Assembly: GCF_019904295.1 (NCBI RefSeq)
Contig: NZ_CP065359.1
Coordinates: forward strand, 459,001-523,000
Direction of reading: 5' to 3'
DNA: 64,000 nt
Source: Ruegeria sp. SCSIO 43209
Lineage (GTDB): Bacteria; Pseudomonadota; Alphaproteobacteria; Rhodobacterales; Rhodobacteraceae
Numbering within the stretch: the first letter of the stretch is position 1; every line of letters begins with the position of its first letter. A model generated the notes under the pieces. The model did no database searches. It saw nothing but the letters and a program-made list of their open reading frames with translations, and was not told where the DNA came from. A program made the translations under genes and the position numbers. Of this stretch, positions 1 through 9,144 are shown in pieces.

Positions 1-764
1 CTCTGCTGGAACGCGCACCAATTCTGGGTTGGATCGTCACCGGTCTGATCGCAGCGCTTTTGCTGGTCGTCCTGATCATTGCACTGCGCGAGTTGGCCGC
101 AATCAGCCGTCTGTCTCGTGTCGACGGGCTGCGGCGCGCGGCGGACACAGCTTTATCAGACGAGGACTTGTCGCAAGCCCGCGCTGTAACCACGCGGCTG
201 GTTGCGTTCTATAAGGGACGCGATGAAACACGCTGGGGTCGCGACCGTTTGACCGAACGCATGGGAGAGCAATTCGATGCGGCAACCCTGCTGAGCTTGG
301 CCGAAGACGAATTGCTGGCCCCGCTGGACGCTGCTGCCAGCCGCGAGGTCGAGGCCGCAGCCCGGCAGGTTGCCACCGTTACCGCTTTGGTTCCGCTCGC
401 GCTGGCCGATGTCGCGACCGCGCTGGCAAGCTCATTGCGAATGATCCGACGTATTGCCGAAATCTATGGCGGTCGAGCAGGTTTCTTGGGCAGTTGGCGC
501 CTAACCCGCGCCGTATTCGTGCATCTGATTGCAACTGGCGCGGTGGCAGTGGGGGATGATCTTCTGGAGCCGATTTTAGGCGGCTCGGTTCTCAGCAAAT
601 TGTCGCGCCGGTTCGGTGAGGGGCTGGTCAACGGCGCGCTCACCGCCCGCGTGGGTGTCGCTGCGATGGAGGTCTGTCGACCTTTGCCTTTCTCGAAACG
701 CCACCAGCCCTCGACCCGTGGTATGATCAAACGCGCGCTCAGCGGGTTGTTCTCCAGGACTTGA
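1..764 (+). CDS. YcjF-like (TIGR01620/DUF697) inner membrane protein, 5' partial
   Basis: The gene enters from the left edge: the frame is open from base 3 and no start is visible. The first visible residues form a hydrophobic segment (about residues 6-27 of the fragment). Next comes a charged helical region rich in Arg, Asp and Glu, then a second hydrophobic region (about residues 125-165 of the fragment). The C-terminal part resembles the DUF697 region of YcjF/TIGR01620 proteins. That family often sits beside a YcjX-like GTPase gene, which would lie outside the window. Its biochemical role is not established. The stop is followed by a 54-base gap to the VIT-family gene on the same strand. 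Confidence 0.7.
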   Translation, partial: LLERAPILGWIVTGLIAALLLVVLIIALRELAAISRLSRVDGLRRAADTALSDEDLSQARAVTTRLVAFYKGRDETRWGRDRLTERMGEQFDAATLLSLAEDELLAPLDAAASREVEAAARQVATVTALVPLALADVATALASSLRMIRRIAEIYGGRAGFLGSWRLTRAVFVHLIATGAVAVGDDLLEPILGGSVLSKLSRRFGEGLVNGALTARVGVAAMEVCRPLPFSKRHQPSTRGMIKRALSGLFSRT

Positions 765-818
765 TCTGGCGCAAGGCCATGCCTGAACCTGTGCTGCATA
801 AACAGGACGGAGCCAGCC

Positions 819-1529
819 ATGACCGAACACGGCCACAGCCAGCAAGAGATTTTCGAACGGATCAATGCGCCTCCGGGTCGTGGGGTTCTGCGCGATGTGG
901 TTTATGGCGGCATCGATGGCTCAGTCACGACATTCGCGATCGTTGCCGGGGTTGCCGGGGCAGGTTTATCGCCTTTTGTCATCGTGGCACTTGGGTTGGC
1001 CAACGTGCTGGCGGATGGTTTTTCGATGGCGGCGGGCAACTACTCGGGAACCAAGGCCGAGCTCGATAACATCCACCGTATTCGAGCCATCGAGGAACGG
1101 CATATCAAGTTGTATCCGGATGGCGAGCGAAAGGAGGTGCGCGAAATCCTCGCACAAAAAGGCCTTTCAGGCAGCGTTCTGGATGACGCGACGGCTGAAA
1201 TCACTTCGAACCACGACAATTGGGTCGACCTGATGATCGAGGGCGAATACGGGCTGGGCAGCGTCGACCCGCATCCCCTCAAAGCCGCGATGGCGACGTT
1301 CTTTGCCTTTCTGATCGCGGGGATGATTCCGTTGTTGCCGTTCCTCTTATCCGTTGCAAATGCGTTCACGGTATCAGCCTGGATGACTGCGGGCGTATTC
1401 TTTGCCATTGGCGCGATGAAAAGCCGGTGGTCGCTTGCCCCCTGGTGGCGATCAGGCGGAGAAACCCTGCTGATCGGGGGTGCGGCGGCAGCTATCGCCT
1501 TCTGGGTTGGCTCGTTGTTTCACCCCTGA
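819..1529 (+). CDS. VIT1/CCC1 family membrane transporter
   Basis: A 236-residue membrane protein. The N-terminal block has the family pattern LRDVVYGGIDGSVTTFAIVAG (about residues 23-43), followed by ALGLANVLADGFSMAAGNY, which belongs to the first two helices of VIT/CCC1 proteins. A charged cytoplasmic stretch (about 75-150) comes next, then three C-terminal hydrophobic helices. VIT1/CCC1 proteins move Fe2+ or Mn2+ across membranes, in bacteria usually outward. The charged middle is rich in Glu, Asp and His but is shorter than the ferritin-like domain of MbfA, so this is a plain VIT protein. Metal specificity cannot be told from sequence. An AGGACGGAGCC stretch precedes the ATG. Confidence 0.85.
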   Translation: MTEHGHSQQEIFERINAPPGRGVLRDVVYGGIDGSVTTFAIVAGVAGAGLSPFVIVALGLANVLADGFSMAAGNYSGTKAELDNIHRIRAIEERHIKLYPDGERKEVREILAQKGLSGSVLDDATAEITSNHDNWVDLMIEGEYGLGSVDPHPLKAAMATFFAFLIAGMIPLLPFLLSVANAFTVSAWMTAGVFFAIGAMKSRWSLAPWWRSGGETLLIGGAAAAIAFWVGSLFHP

Positions 1530-1615
1530 ATGGTGCTGTTGTCGCGGACGGGGTGATCAGGCTGATCCTCAGAATCTGATCCGCTATGGTGTTGTAAACC
1601 AATGCGAGGCAACTC

Positions 1616-2109
1616 GTGGCAACGGATCGTCCTGAAAAAACTGTTTTGGTGCTGGGCGCTTATGGCTTCATCGGTGCTGCGGTCGTTCGGTCGCTGCATG
1701 CGGATGGCGCCTGTGTGAAGGGGCTTGTGCGCAGCCAGAAGATGGCTGAGAGGGTCCTTCCGGATATTGCGCTGATCTCGGGGGATCTACGTGATTTCAA
1801 GTCGGCGGTGGATTGACGGGGCTATCGCGGGTGGTCGAGATACTCTCGCGCAATGGTTGGCCCGTTGGGATTGCCAACGCGAGCGTGGTGTTTTGGTTGA
1901 TGATCAATATCGCGCTGGGGCTGGCAATCTTGTGGCGTCCGTGGGCCGCGCGCGCTTGCCTCGCGCAGGCTGCAATCGCCGCTTTCTATCTGATCGCCGC
2001 CACGTTGACGGTGCCTGAACTGTGGCTCGACCCTTTGGGACCGTTGGTCAAGATAGCACCGGCTTTGATGCTATCACTGATCGCGCGACCCATGTTGGAG
2101 AGCCGCTGA
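1616..2109 (+). pseudogene. Deletion remnant of an NAD(P)-binding dehydrogenase/DoxX-like fusion gene
   Basis: Two pieces in different frames look like the two ends of one larger gene. From the GTG at 1616, 66 codons give a Rossmann start (VLVLGAYGFIGAAVVRSL, then a GDLRD strand end) and hit TGA at 1814-1816. From about 1795, another frame continues with TGLSRVVEILSRNG and then three to four membrane helices ending in LWLDPLGPLVK, the pattern of DoxX-like C-terminal domains. In alphaproteobacterial relatives these two domains form one protein of roughly 400 residues followed by a DUF2269 gene, the order seen here. The catalytic middle (roughly 250 codons) is missing and the join is out of frame. 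Translation of the second piece from TTG 1813 is possible, giving 98 residues. Confidence 0.65.
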
Positions 2110-2588
2110 TGGACCCGGATCTGATCTTGCGTTGGCTTCACGTGATCGGAGCATGCGTTCTATTGGGCACTTGCGCGGGGATCGCCTTTTTCATGCTGAT
2201 GGCGCACCGCACGGCAGATGCACGGGTGATTGCTCATACGGCGGGAATCGTGGTGCTGGCCGACACAGTTATTACGGCCACCTCAGTCATTTTCCAGCTG
2301 ATCACCGGCGTGTTGCTGGCCTGGCAACTGGGCTGGTTGCTGTCGGAGGGTCGGATCGCGATATCACTGCTGCTTTACGTACTGACCGGCCTGTTCTGGC
2401 TGCCGGTGGTTTGGATTCAGGTGCGTCTGAGGGATTATGCAAGGCAGGCTGATCGGGATGGTACCTCCTTGCCAAGCAGTTACGACAAACTGTTCCGCAG
2501 ATGGTTCGCTTGCGGTATTCCGGCCTATGCCGCAGTGCTGGCGATCCCTTGGCTGATGCTGGCACGCCCTCACATCCTGCTTTTCTAG
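2109..2588 (+). CDS. DUF2269 family integral membrane protein
   Basis: A 159-residue protein starting at an ATG that overlaps the TGA of the preceding DoxX-like frame. It has about four hydrophobic helices, starting with LRWLHVIGACVLLGTCAGIA and ending near the C terminus. The N-terminal LRWLHVIGACVLLGTCAG pattern is typical of DUF2269 (COG5528) proteins. These genes usually sit beside SDR/DoxX-like fusions, as here, but no function has been demonstrated. The gene looks intact although its upstream partner has collapsed, so it may now depend on translation of the remnant. Confidence 0.75.
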   Translation: MDPDLILRWLHVIGACVLLGTCAGIAFFMLMAHRTADARVIAHTAGIVVLADTVITATSVIFQLITGVLLAWQLGWLLSEGRIAISLLLYVLTGLFWLPVVWIQVRLRDYARQADRDGTSLPSSYDKLFRRWFACGIPAYAAVLAIPWLMLARPHILLF

Positions 2589-2689
2589 GCCGATTACCTG
2601 AGCAGCAGGCGGTATCCATGCGGATTTCCAGACTATAAACTAGCCTGTCTGCACGGTACGTTTGGCGCATCGCATCCCGGAGGTTTCGG

Positions 2690-5398
2690 TTGGAATCCTT
2701 GCTTGTCCTTGTTGGTCTGATCGTTCTGGCCATTCCTGTTTCGATCATCGCTTTGCTGATTGGTCAATCGCGGTTGCGTAAGCGCGTCGAACAGCTTGAA
2801 CGGCAATTGGCCAGGCAAATACCGGAAAGCGGCGCCGAAACCTCCAAGACATCAAGGCCGGAGCCGACGACGACGCAAACCAAGCATGATCCCTGGGCCG
2901 CGGCAAAAACTTCATCTGCCACTGACGAAAATCAATCGGATGTGCCGCAGGCCTCAGAGGCTGACGATCCTCCTGCCACCATCGTTTTTCGTGAGGAAAA
3001 GATTGCCGTGCTGGGCGCGTGGATGCGTGAAAACTGGTTCTACGCGGTTTCGGCGTTGTCACTGGCGTTGGCGGGGATTTTTCTGGTTCAGTACGGGGTT
3101 GAAAACGGACTGTTGCCACCGACAGCGCGCGTCATCGCGGCGTTGGTCTTTGGCCTTTTGCTGATCGGAGCGGGTGAAGTGATCCGCCGCCGCTTTGGCG
3201 ACGATGAAAACTCATCTACTGCATACTTGCCGTCTGTATTCTCGGGCGCAGGTCTGGTGACCCTGTTCGGTGGGGTTCTGGCCGCGCGCCAGCTTTATGA
3301 TCTGATCGGCCCCGAGGCCGCTCTGGCCGGTCTTGTTATCATCGCTCTGTTTGCGTTGGTCTTGGGATGGTTCCACGGGCCGCTGCTCGCCGCCGTAGGC
3401 CTAATCGGAGCCTTTGCCGCGCCCTTTATGGTTGGAGGCGCATCGGACGATCCCAGTTGGCTTTATGGTTATTTCTTTATCATCGCCATTTTGGGCTTGG
3501 GTATCGATACCGTCAGGCGTTGGGCATGGATTTCTATTCTGACGCTAGTGGGTGCATACGGGGCGGCGTTTTTGCTGGTGCTGTCTTCCCCCTCTACGGA
3601 ACCGGGGTATCTGACCTGTGTGACAGCACTGGCGCTGATTGCGATGGCGATACCCGTACGCAGTATCTGGCCCGACCACACCGGCCCGATGATTGCCGAG
3701 GTCATCCGGCGACGGAAAGGGGATCCATGGCCCGAGTTTCCAACCCGAATTGCCTTTGGTGCGGTTCTCACCAGTTCCATCATCCTGTCGCTGCATTGGT
3801 CGGATTCAAGCGGTGAGTTTTGGCTGGGCGTTGCTCTGTTTACCGCTTTGATACTGGCGCTGATCCTTTGGACAAAAGCTGCGCGTGCTTTGCAGGATGT
3901 GACGGTGCTGCCTGCGTTGGGTCTGATCTGGTTTGTTCTGCTGCACGGGTTGGACGGTGGCTCCGTGTGGCGCGGCTTTGCCGACACATACGTGGAAACG
4001 GCCGAGGCCGATTATCCTTGGGTAGTCACGCTATTGGTTGCCCTCGGGGCCTTGATCAGCGTGCTCGCTGCGTGGCGGTCCTTCCACGCCGGGCGCTACG
4101 CTGTGGTCTGGGCCGGGGGTGCAGCCCTATATGCTCCGACGCTGGCGATCGCGCTTGAAGTCGGATGGCAGCCTGCAAACGTGATCGGAGCTTATGCGTG
4201 GGCCTTACACGCAATCGCATTAGGCGCGATGATGGTGGTTTTGGCCGAACGGTTTGCGCGGGCCGATGGTGAGAAACGGATGCGGCCTGCCCTGGCAACT
4301 CTGTCTGCGCTATCGTGCCTTAGCTTTGCTTGCATCATCGTACTCAGCTCTGCCGCTTTGACCGTAGCACTTGTCGCCATGATCGTTGTGGCCGCGGCGC
4401 TGGACCGGCGATTTGTTCTGGCTCCGATGAGTTGGTTCATTTGGGCGGGTGTGTTCACGGTGACCGTACGGCTGGTGCTCGACCCGGGGCTAGATTGGGC
4501 CGAAACCGCGCCGTTGATCGAAATGACCTTGGTCTATGCGGTGGCGGTTGCCGGGTTCATCATGGGGTGGGCGTTGCTAAGGTCCTTGGACCGCCCGATT
4601 GCCTCATTGCTGCTTGAAAGCGCGGCCTGGGCAACGGCGGGAATACTGCTATCGCTCTTGTTGCTGCGCTGGCTGGAAAGCTTCGGAGAAGGCGGCGCGA
4701 CAGACAGCCATTGGGGGCTGGGGCTGCTGGCGGTGATCTGGTTACTGCTGGCTTTCGCACAAATACAGCGGTTCACGCTTGGCGGTAAGCTGAACTACGC
4801 ACGTTACGCGCTGGCGGCGTTCTTTGCGGCGCATGGCGTAGTGCGTCTGGTTCAGGCTTTGTCCGACGCCAACCCGTTGCTCCACCCACTTGCCGACCCC
4901 GTACTCGGCCCGCCGGTGCTGAACACGCTGGCGGTGGCCTATCTGTTGCCCGCGCTGGCCATCGGCTTCTCGGCGTGGCGCGTCGTGACGCAACCCGTTC
5001 TGTTGAAGCAAATCAGCTATGGGGTCGCGGGTGCCCTGATCGCTTTTTGGCTGGGGCTTACAATCCGTCATGTCTGGCAGGGGGCGGGTGGCATGTATGA
5101 AGGCAACGGCGTCACCCAGCCCGAGCTTTATTCATACACCATCACCTTGTTGGTGGTCGGCGCAGGGTTGTTCTACCAGTCGTTGGCCCGCCGGTCCGAT
5201 TTGATGCGCAAGGCCGGTTTGGCCGTGATTGGCCTCGCGGTGGCCAAGGTGTTTCTGATCGATATTGCCGGATTGGGCGGGCTGATCCGGGTGTTTTCGC
5301 TGTTGGCGCTCGGTCTCGCACTGGCGGGTCTCGCATGGCTCAATCGCTGGGCCAAGCTGCGCCATTCGTCGCAAGACCCGGAACCTCTGGACCATTGA
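2690..5398 (+). CDS. DUF2339 multi-pass membrane protein
   Basis: A 902-residue protein with a TTG start preceded by CGGAGGTTTCGG (GGAGG). Residues 1-20 form a signal-anchor helix, about 25-45 a short coiled coil (RLRKRVEQLERQLARQ), and 45-100 a polar linker rich in Thr, Ser and Pro. The rest is more than 20 closely packed hydrophobic helices. This layout is diagnostic of DUF2339 (COG5373). The biochemical role is unknown. It stands alone between DUF2269 and ileS. No catalytic motif is apparent to me. Confidence 0.85.
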   Translation: MESLLVLVGLIVLAIPVSIIALLIGQSRLRKRVEQLERQLARQIPESGAETSKTSRPEPTTTQTKHDPWAAAKTSSATDENQSDVPQASEADDPPATIVFREEKIAVLGAWMRENWFYAVSALSLALAGIFLVQYGVENGLLPPTARVIAALVFGLLLIGAGEVIRRRFGDDENSSTAYLPSVFSGAGLVTLFGGVLAARQLYDLIGPEAALAGLVIIALFALVLGWFHGPLLAAVGLIGAFAAPFMVGGASDDPSWLYGYFFIIAILGLGIDTVRRWAWISILTLVGAYGAAFLLVLSSPSTEPGYLTCVTALALIAMAIPVRSIWPDHTGPMIAEVIRRRKGDPWPEFPTRIAFGAVLTSSIILSLHWSDSSGEFWLGVALFTALILALILWTKAARALQDVTVLPALGLIWFVLLHGLDGGSVWRGFADTYVETAEADYPWVVTLLVALGALISVLAAWRSFHAGRYAVVWAGGAALYAPTLAIALEVGWQPANVIGAYAWALHAIALGAMMVVLAERFARADGEKRMRPALATLSALSCLSFACIIVLSSAALTVALVAMIVVAAALDRRFVLAPMSWFIWAGVFTVTVRLVLDPGLDWAETAPLIEMTLVYAVAVAGFIMGWALLRSLDRPIASLLLESAAWATAGILLSLLLLRWLESFGEGGATDSHWGLGLLAVIWLLLAFAQIQRFTLGGKLNYARYALAAFFAAHGVVRLVQALSDANPLLHPLADPVLGPPVLNTLAVAYLLPALAIGFSAWRVVTQPVLLKQISYGVAGALIAFWLGLTIRHVWQGAGGMYEGNGVTQPELYSYTITLLVVGAGLFYQSLARRSDLMRKAGLAVIGLAVAKVFLIDIAGLGGLIRVFSLLALGLALAGLAWLNRWAKLRHSSQDPEPLDH

Positions 5399-5461
5399 GA
5401 GCAGGCGTCCTATAAGCGCGGCCATGTTTGACCGGCTGGCCATCATTATTCGAATTATATC

Positions 5462-5491
5462 CCCGGCGCTCTGATATCGCGAGACGCCGGG
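5462..5491 (+). promoter_or_regulatory. Inverted repeat between the DUF2339 gene and ileS
   Basis: CCCGGCG at 5462-5468 pairs with CGCCGGG at 5485-5491, with an inner CTC/GAG extension, making a stem of about ten pairs. No T run follows (CAAAGGTGCTTG), so it is not a classic intrinsic terminator. It lies about 70 bases upstream of the ileS start and could be a 3' end of the DUF2339 transcript or a leader structure of ileS. Confidence 0.4.
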
Positions 5492-5562
5492 CAAAGGTGC
5501 TTGAGTTATCGCACTGACCGCTTCGATCCATACACGACCAGAACATCCTGAGGACGCCCCAA

Positions 5563-8472
5563 ATGTGCGCCGAAACACCTGACTACAAAGACACGCTGAA
5601 CCTGCCGAAAACCGAATTCCCCATGCGTGCAGGCCTGCCCAAGCGCGAGCCAGCATGGCTGGACCGCTGGGAGAAGATCGGCGTCTATGACCGCCTTCGC
5701 GAGAAAGAGGGCCGCAAGCCTTTTACCCTGCATGACGGCCCTCCTTACGCGAACGGCCACCTGCATATCGGCCACGCACTGAACAAGACCATCAAGGACA
5801 TGATCGTTCGGTCCCATCAGATGATGGGCTACGATTCACGCTATGTACCTGGCTGGGACTGCCACGGTCTGCCCATCGAATGGAAGATCGAGGAACAGTA
5901 TCGCAAGAAGGGCAAGAACAAGGACGAGGTGAACATCGTCGACTTCCGTCAGGAATGCCGCAAGTTCGCCGAAGGCTGGATCGACATCCAACGTGAAGAG
6001 TTCAAGCGTCTGGGCATCACCGGCAATTGGCCCGATCCTTATATCACCATGGATTATCACGCCGAGGCTGTGATCGCAGACGAGTTCATGAAGTTCCTGA
6101 TGAATGGGACGCTTTATCAAGGCTCGAAACCCGTGATGTGGTCGCCCATCGAGAAGACGGCTCTGGCCGAGGCCGAGGTCGAGTATCACGACAAGGAAAG
6201 CTTCACCATCTGGGTGAAGTTCAAGGTTGTGAACACCGGCGATGTGACGCTGGACAACGCTTATGTGGTGATCTGGACGACGACCCCATGGACGATGCCC
6301 TCGAATAAGGCCGTGGTCTATGGCGAGGGTATTTCCTATGGCCTCTACGAAGTCACTGGACGCCCCGAGGAGTGCTGGGCGCGGATCGGTGAGCGTTACT
6401 TGCTGGCCGATGACCGCGCCGCAGATGTGTTTGCGCGCGCGCGTCTGGATGACACGATGTATCGCCGTCTGTGCGATGTAACGCAGGAAGATCTGGCCAA
6501 GATCCAGCTGACCCACCCGCTGGCCGGGGCCGAAGGTGGCAACGGCGAATGGGACGACATTCGCGATTTCCGCGCCGCTGAGTTTGTGACCGACACCGAA
6601 GGCACCGGCTTTGTCCACTGCGCGCCGTCGCACGGGATGGAGGAATTCGAGCTTTACCGTGATCTGGGGATGTTGGAACAGGTCATCACTTACAACGTGA
6701 TGGATGATGGCAGCTTCCGCGCCGATCTACCGTTCTTTGGCGGTAAATACATCCTGTCCCGCAAGGGCGGTGAAGGCGATGCGAACAAGGCCGTCATCGA
6801 CAAGTTGGCCGAGGTTGGCGGGCTGCTGGCGCGTGGCAAAATCAAGCACAGCTATCCGCATTCGTGGCGCTCGAAGGCGCCGATCATCTACCGCAACACG
6901 CCGCAGTGGTTTGCCTCGGTTGACCGCAAGCTGGAGGACGGCATGGGCGAGATGGGCGACTCCATCCGTGAACGTGCCCTGCGCTCGATTGATGAACTGG
7001 TGAAATGGACGCCGCAGACCGGCCGCAACCGTCTGTATTCCATGATCGAAGCACGCCCGGACTGGGTTCTGTCGCGCCAACGCGCCTGGGGCGTGCCGCT
7101 GACCTGCTTCACCAAGAAGGGGGCATTGCCGACCGATGCGGACTACCTGCTGCGCAACGACGAACTTAATGCGCGTATCAAGGCGGCGTTTGAGAAGGAT
7201 GGCGCAGACGTCTGGTACACCGACGGGTTCAAGGAGAAGATCCTCGACGGTATCGCGAACCCCGACGACTACGATCAGGTGTTCGACGTGCTGGATGTGT
7301 GGTTCGACTCTGGCTCGACCCACGCCTTTGTGCTGCGTGATCGTGAGGACGGGACCGCGGACGGTATCGCTGACGTCTATATGGAAGGCACCGACCAGCA
7401 CCGCGGGTGGTTCCATTCGTCGATGCTGCAGGCTTGCGGCACCAAGGGGCGTGCACCATACCGCAACGTAGTGACCCACGGATTTACGCTGGATTCCAAG
7501 GGCAACAAGATGTCCAAATCGCTGGGCAACACCATCGTGCCGGAAGAGGTCGTTAAACAATACGGCGCCGATATCCTGCGCTTGTGGGTGGCTCAGACCG
7601 ATTACACCGCCGACCAGCGGATCGGACCGGAGATCCTGAAAGGGACAGCCGACAGCTATCGCCGCCTGCGCAATACCATGCGGTTCATGCTGGGCTCGCT
7701 GGCGGACTTCACCAAAGCGGATCGGGTTGCGCCTGAAGATATGCCGCGCCTGGAACGCTGGGTGTTAAGCCGAATGGCCGATTTGGATGAGCAAGTGCGC
7801 AAAGGTTATGCAGCATTTGACTTCCAGGGTGTATTCAGCGCCGTATTCACCTTCGCCACGGTTGACCTGTCATCGTTCTATTTCGATGTCCGCAAAGACG
7901 CGCTTTATTGCGACGGTGACAGCCTACGCCGCCGTGCCGCGCGGACTGTGCTGGATATCCTATTCCACCGTCTGACCACATGGCTGGCCCCAGTTCTGGT
8001 CTTCACTATGGAAGAGGTCTGGCTGGAACGGTTCCCGGCCGATGATAGTTCGATCCATTTAATGGATTTCCCTGAAACGCCCGCTGATTGGCGCCATGAA
8101 GAACTGGAAGCCAGCATGGCCAAAGTCCGCCGCGTGCGCCGCGCCGTGACCGCTGCGCTGGAAATTCAACGTCAGGACAAGGTGATCGGATCCAGCCTTG
8201 AGGCCGCACCGATCGTGCATGTCGAAGATCAGGAAACCCGCGATCTGCTTGCGACCTTCGACGTGGATGACATGTGCATCACTTCTGGTCTGGCCGTCAC
8301 AGGCGATCCGGCCCCGGCCGAGGCGTTCCGAGTGCCGGAAATCGAGGGCGTAGCTGTAGTGTTCGAAAAAGCCCAAGGTGACAAATGCCAGCGCTGCTGG
8401 AAAATCCTTCCTGATGTTGGGCTGCACGCCCATCCGGGCGTATGCGGGCGCTGTAACGAGGCGCTGAGCTGA
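5563..8472 (+). CDS. ileS: Isoleucyl-tRNA synthetase
   Basis: A 969-residue class I aminoacyl-tRNA synthetase that charges tRNA-Ile in the cytoplasm. The HIGH signature is at residues 68-71 (NGHLHIGHA context) and KMSKS at about 649-653 (GNKMSKSLGN). The CP1 editing insertion lies between them, with tryptophan-rich WTTTPWTMPSNKA. The C terminus carries a zinc-binding knuckle, CQRCWK...CGRCNE (about 942-966), as in type 1 bacterial IleRS, the class generally sensitive to mupirocin. GAGGA precedes the ATG. No lspA follows, unlike in many proteobacteria; the gene ends at its own terminator. Confidence 0.98.
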   Translation: MCAETPDYKDTLNLPKTEFPMRAGLPKREPAWLDRWEKIGVYDRLREKEGRKPFTLHDGPPYANGHLHIGHALNKTIKDMIVRSHQMMGYDSRYVPGWDCHGLPIEWKIEEQYRKKGKNKDEVNIVDFRQECRKFAEGWIDIQREEFKRLGITGNWPDPYITMDYHAEAVIADEFMKFLMNGTLYQGSKPVMWSPIEKTALAEAEVEYHDKESFTIWVKFKVVNTGDVTLDNAYVVIWTTTPWTMPSNKAVVYGEGISYGLYEVTGRPEECWARIGERYLLADDRAADVFARARLDDTMYRRLCDVTQEDLAKIQLTHPLAGAEGGNGEWDDIRDFRAAEFVTDTEGTGFVHCAPSHGMEEFELYRDLGMLEQVITYNVMDDGSFRADLPFFGGKYILSRKGGEGDANKAVIDKLAEVGGLLARGKIKHSYPHSWRSKAPIIYRNTPQWFASVDRKLEDGMGEMGDSIRERALRSIDELVKWTPQTGRNRLYSMIEARPDWVLSRQRAWGVPLTCFTKKGALPTDADYLLRNDELNARIKAAFEKDGADVWYTDGFKEKILDGIANPDDYDQVFDVLDVWFDSGSTHAFVLRDREDGTADGIADVYMEGTDQHRGWFHSSMLQACGTKGRAPYRNVVTHGFTLDSKGNKMSKSLGNTIVPEEVVKQYGADILRLWVAQTDYTADQRIGPEILKGTADSYRRLRNTMRFMLGSLADFTKADRVAPEDMPRLERWVLSRMADLDEQVRKGYAAFDFQGVFSAVFTFATVDLSSFYFDVRKDALYCDGDSLRRRAARTVLDILFHRLTTWLAPVLVFTMEEVWLERFPADDSSIHLMDFPETPADWRHEELEASMAKVRRVRRAVTAALEIQRQDKVIGSSLEAAPIVHVEDQETRDLLATFDVDDMCITSGLAVTGDPAPAEAFRVPEIEGVAVVFEKAQGDKCQRCWKILPDVGLHAHPGVCGRCNEALS

Positions 8473-8480
8473 CATTCGAA

Positions 8481-8556
8481 CGGAGCGCGAGAGAGAGATC
8501 GCTGATGCGAGGCTCTGCCTCGCGCTCCGAGGTATTTTTGGCCAGATGAAGAGGCG
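8481..8556 (+). terminator. ileS terminator with roseobacter-type repeat tail
   Basis: CGGAGCGCGAG at 8481-8491 pairs with CTCGCGCTCCG at 8519-8529 (11 bp). An internal alternative hairpin, GCGAGGC/GCCTCGC, is also possible. AGGTATTTTTGG follows at once, providing the T tract. The tail TATTTTTGGCCAGATGAAGA resembles a tail I recall following terminator hairpins in roseobacter genomes, so this may be a copy of an interspersed repeat as well as a terminator. That recollection needs a genome search. Confidence 0.7.
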
Positions 8557-8609
8557 GATCGTCAGGATTCGGGTTGCAGGTGAGGTGAAACATCTGCAAC
8601 CGTTCTCTT

Positions 8610-9068
8610 ATGCCGATGATCGCCGTAGAAACTCAGTTTGGTTGCCTTGGTGTCGAAGAGACCAGCGGCGCCATCACGCGTCTTGTCTGGAATGGCCGTG
8701 ACGAAGGTCTAGCCACCCCGGTTCTGCGAGAAGCGGCGGCGCAGTTGCGTGCCTATGACGAAGGGCGTTTGCAGCAGTTCGAACTGCCCTACCGGATCAA
8801 GGGATCGGAATTTCAGCGTCAGGTGTGCGATGCAATGTATGCTATCCCATTTGGTGATACGCGCACCTATGGCGAGTTGGCTAACGACCTTGGCTACTCG
8901 GCGCAGGCGGTTGGGCGCGGATGCGGGGGAAATCCCATCCCCATCATTATTCCCTGTCACCGGGTTCTGGGTGCAGATGGGAAGATGGTTGGGTTTTCAG
9001 GCCACGGCGGTGTTGAGACCAAAGTGGCTCTGCTGCGTCACGAAGGTGCTGCCAGCCTGTTGATCTGA
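8610..9068 (+). CDS. ogt: Methylated-DNA--protein-cysteine methyltransferase
   Basis: A 152-residue suicide repair protein that takes the alkyl group from O6-alkylguanine onto its active cysteine. The active site PCHRV is at residues 115-119 with the acceptor Cys116, preceded by the helix-turn-helix part GELANDLGYSAQAVGRGCGGNP. The N-terminal ribonuclease-like domain is short, so this is Ogt-like, without an Ada regulatory domain. ATG 8610 has only a weak ribosome site; ATG 8616, two codons in, is an alternative. It stands alone after the ileS terminator. No LexA- or Ada-type operator was recognised upstream. Confidence 0.92.
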   Translation: MPMIAVETQFGCLGVEETSGAITRLVWNGRDEGLATPVLREAAAQLRAYDEGRLQQFELPYRIKGSEFQRQVCDAMYAIPFGDTRTYGELANDLGYSAQAVGRGCGGNPIPIIIPCHRVLGADGKMVGFSGHGGVETKVALLRHEGAASLLI

Positions 9069-9144
9069 TCGGTACTTATCTGTTGCAATCGGAGCGGCAC
9101 GGCCCCAACCTATATCGAATAGTGAATTTGAAGGACCGAATTGA

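Noticed and set aside
6727..7560. A 277-codon antisense frame across ileS
   Set aside because: It lies completely inside ileS and has no support beyond length.
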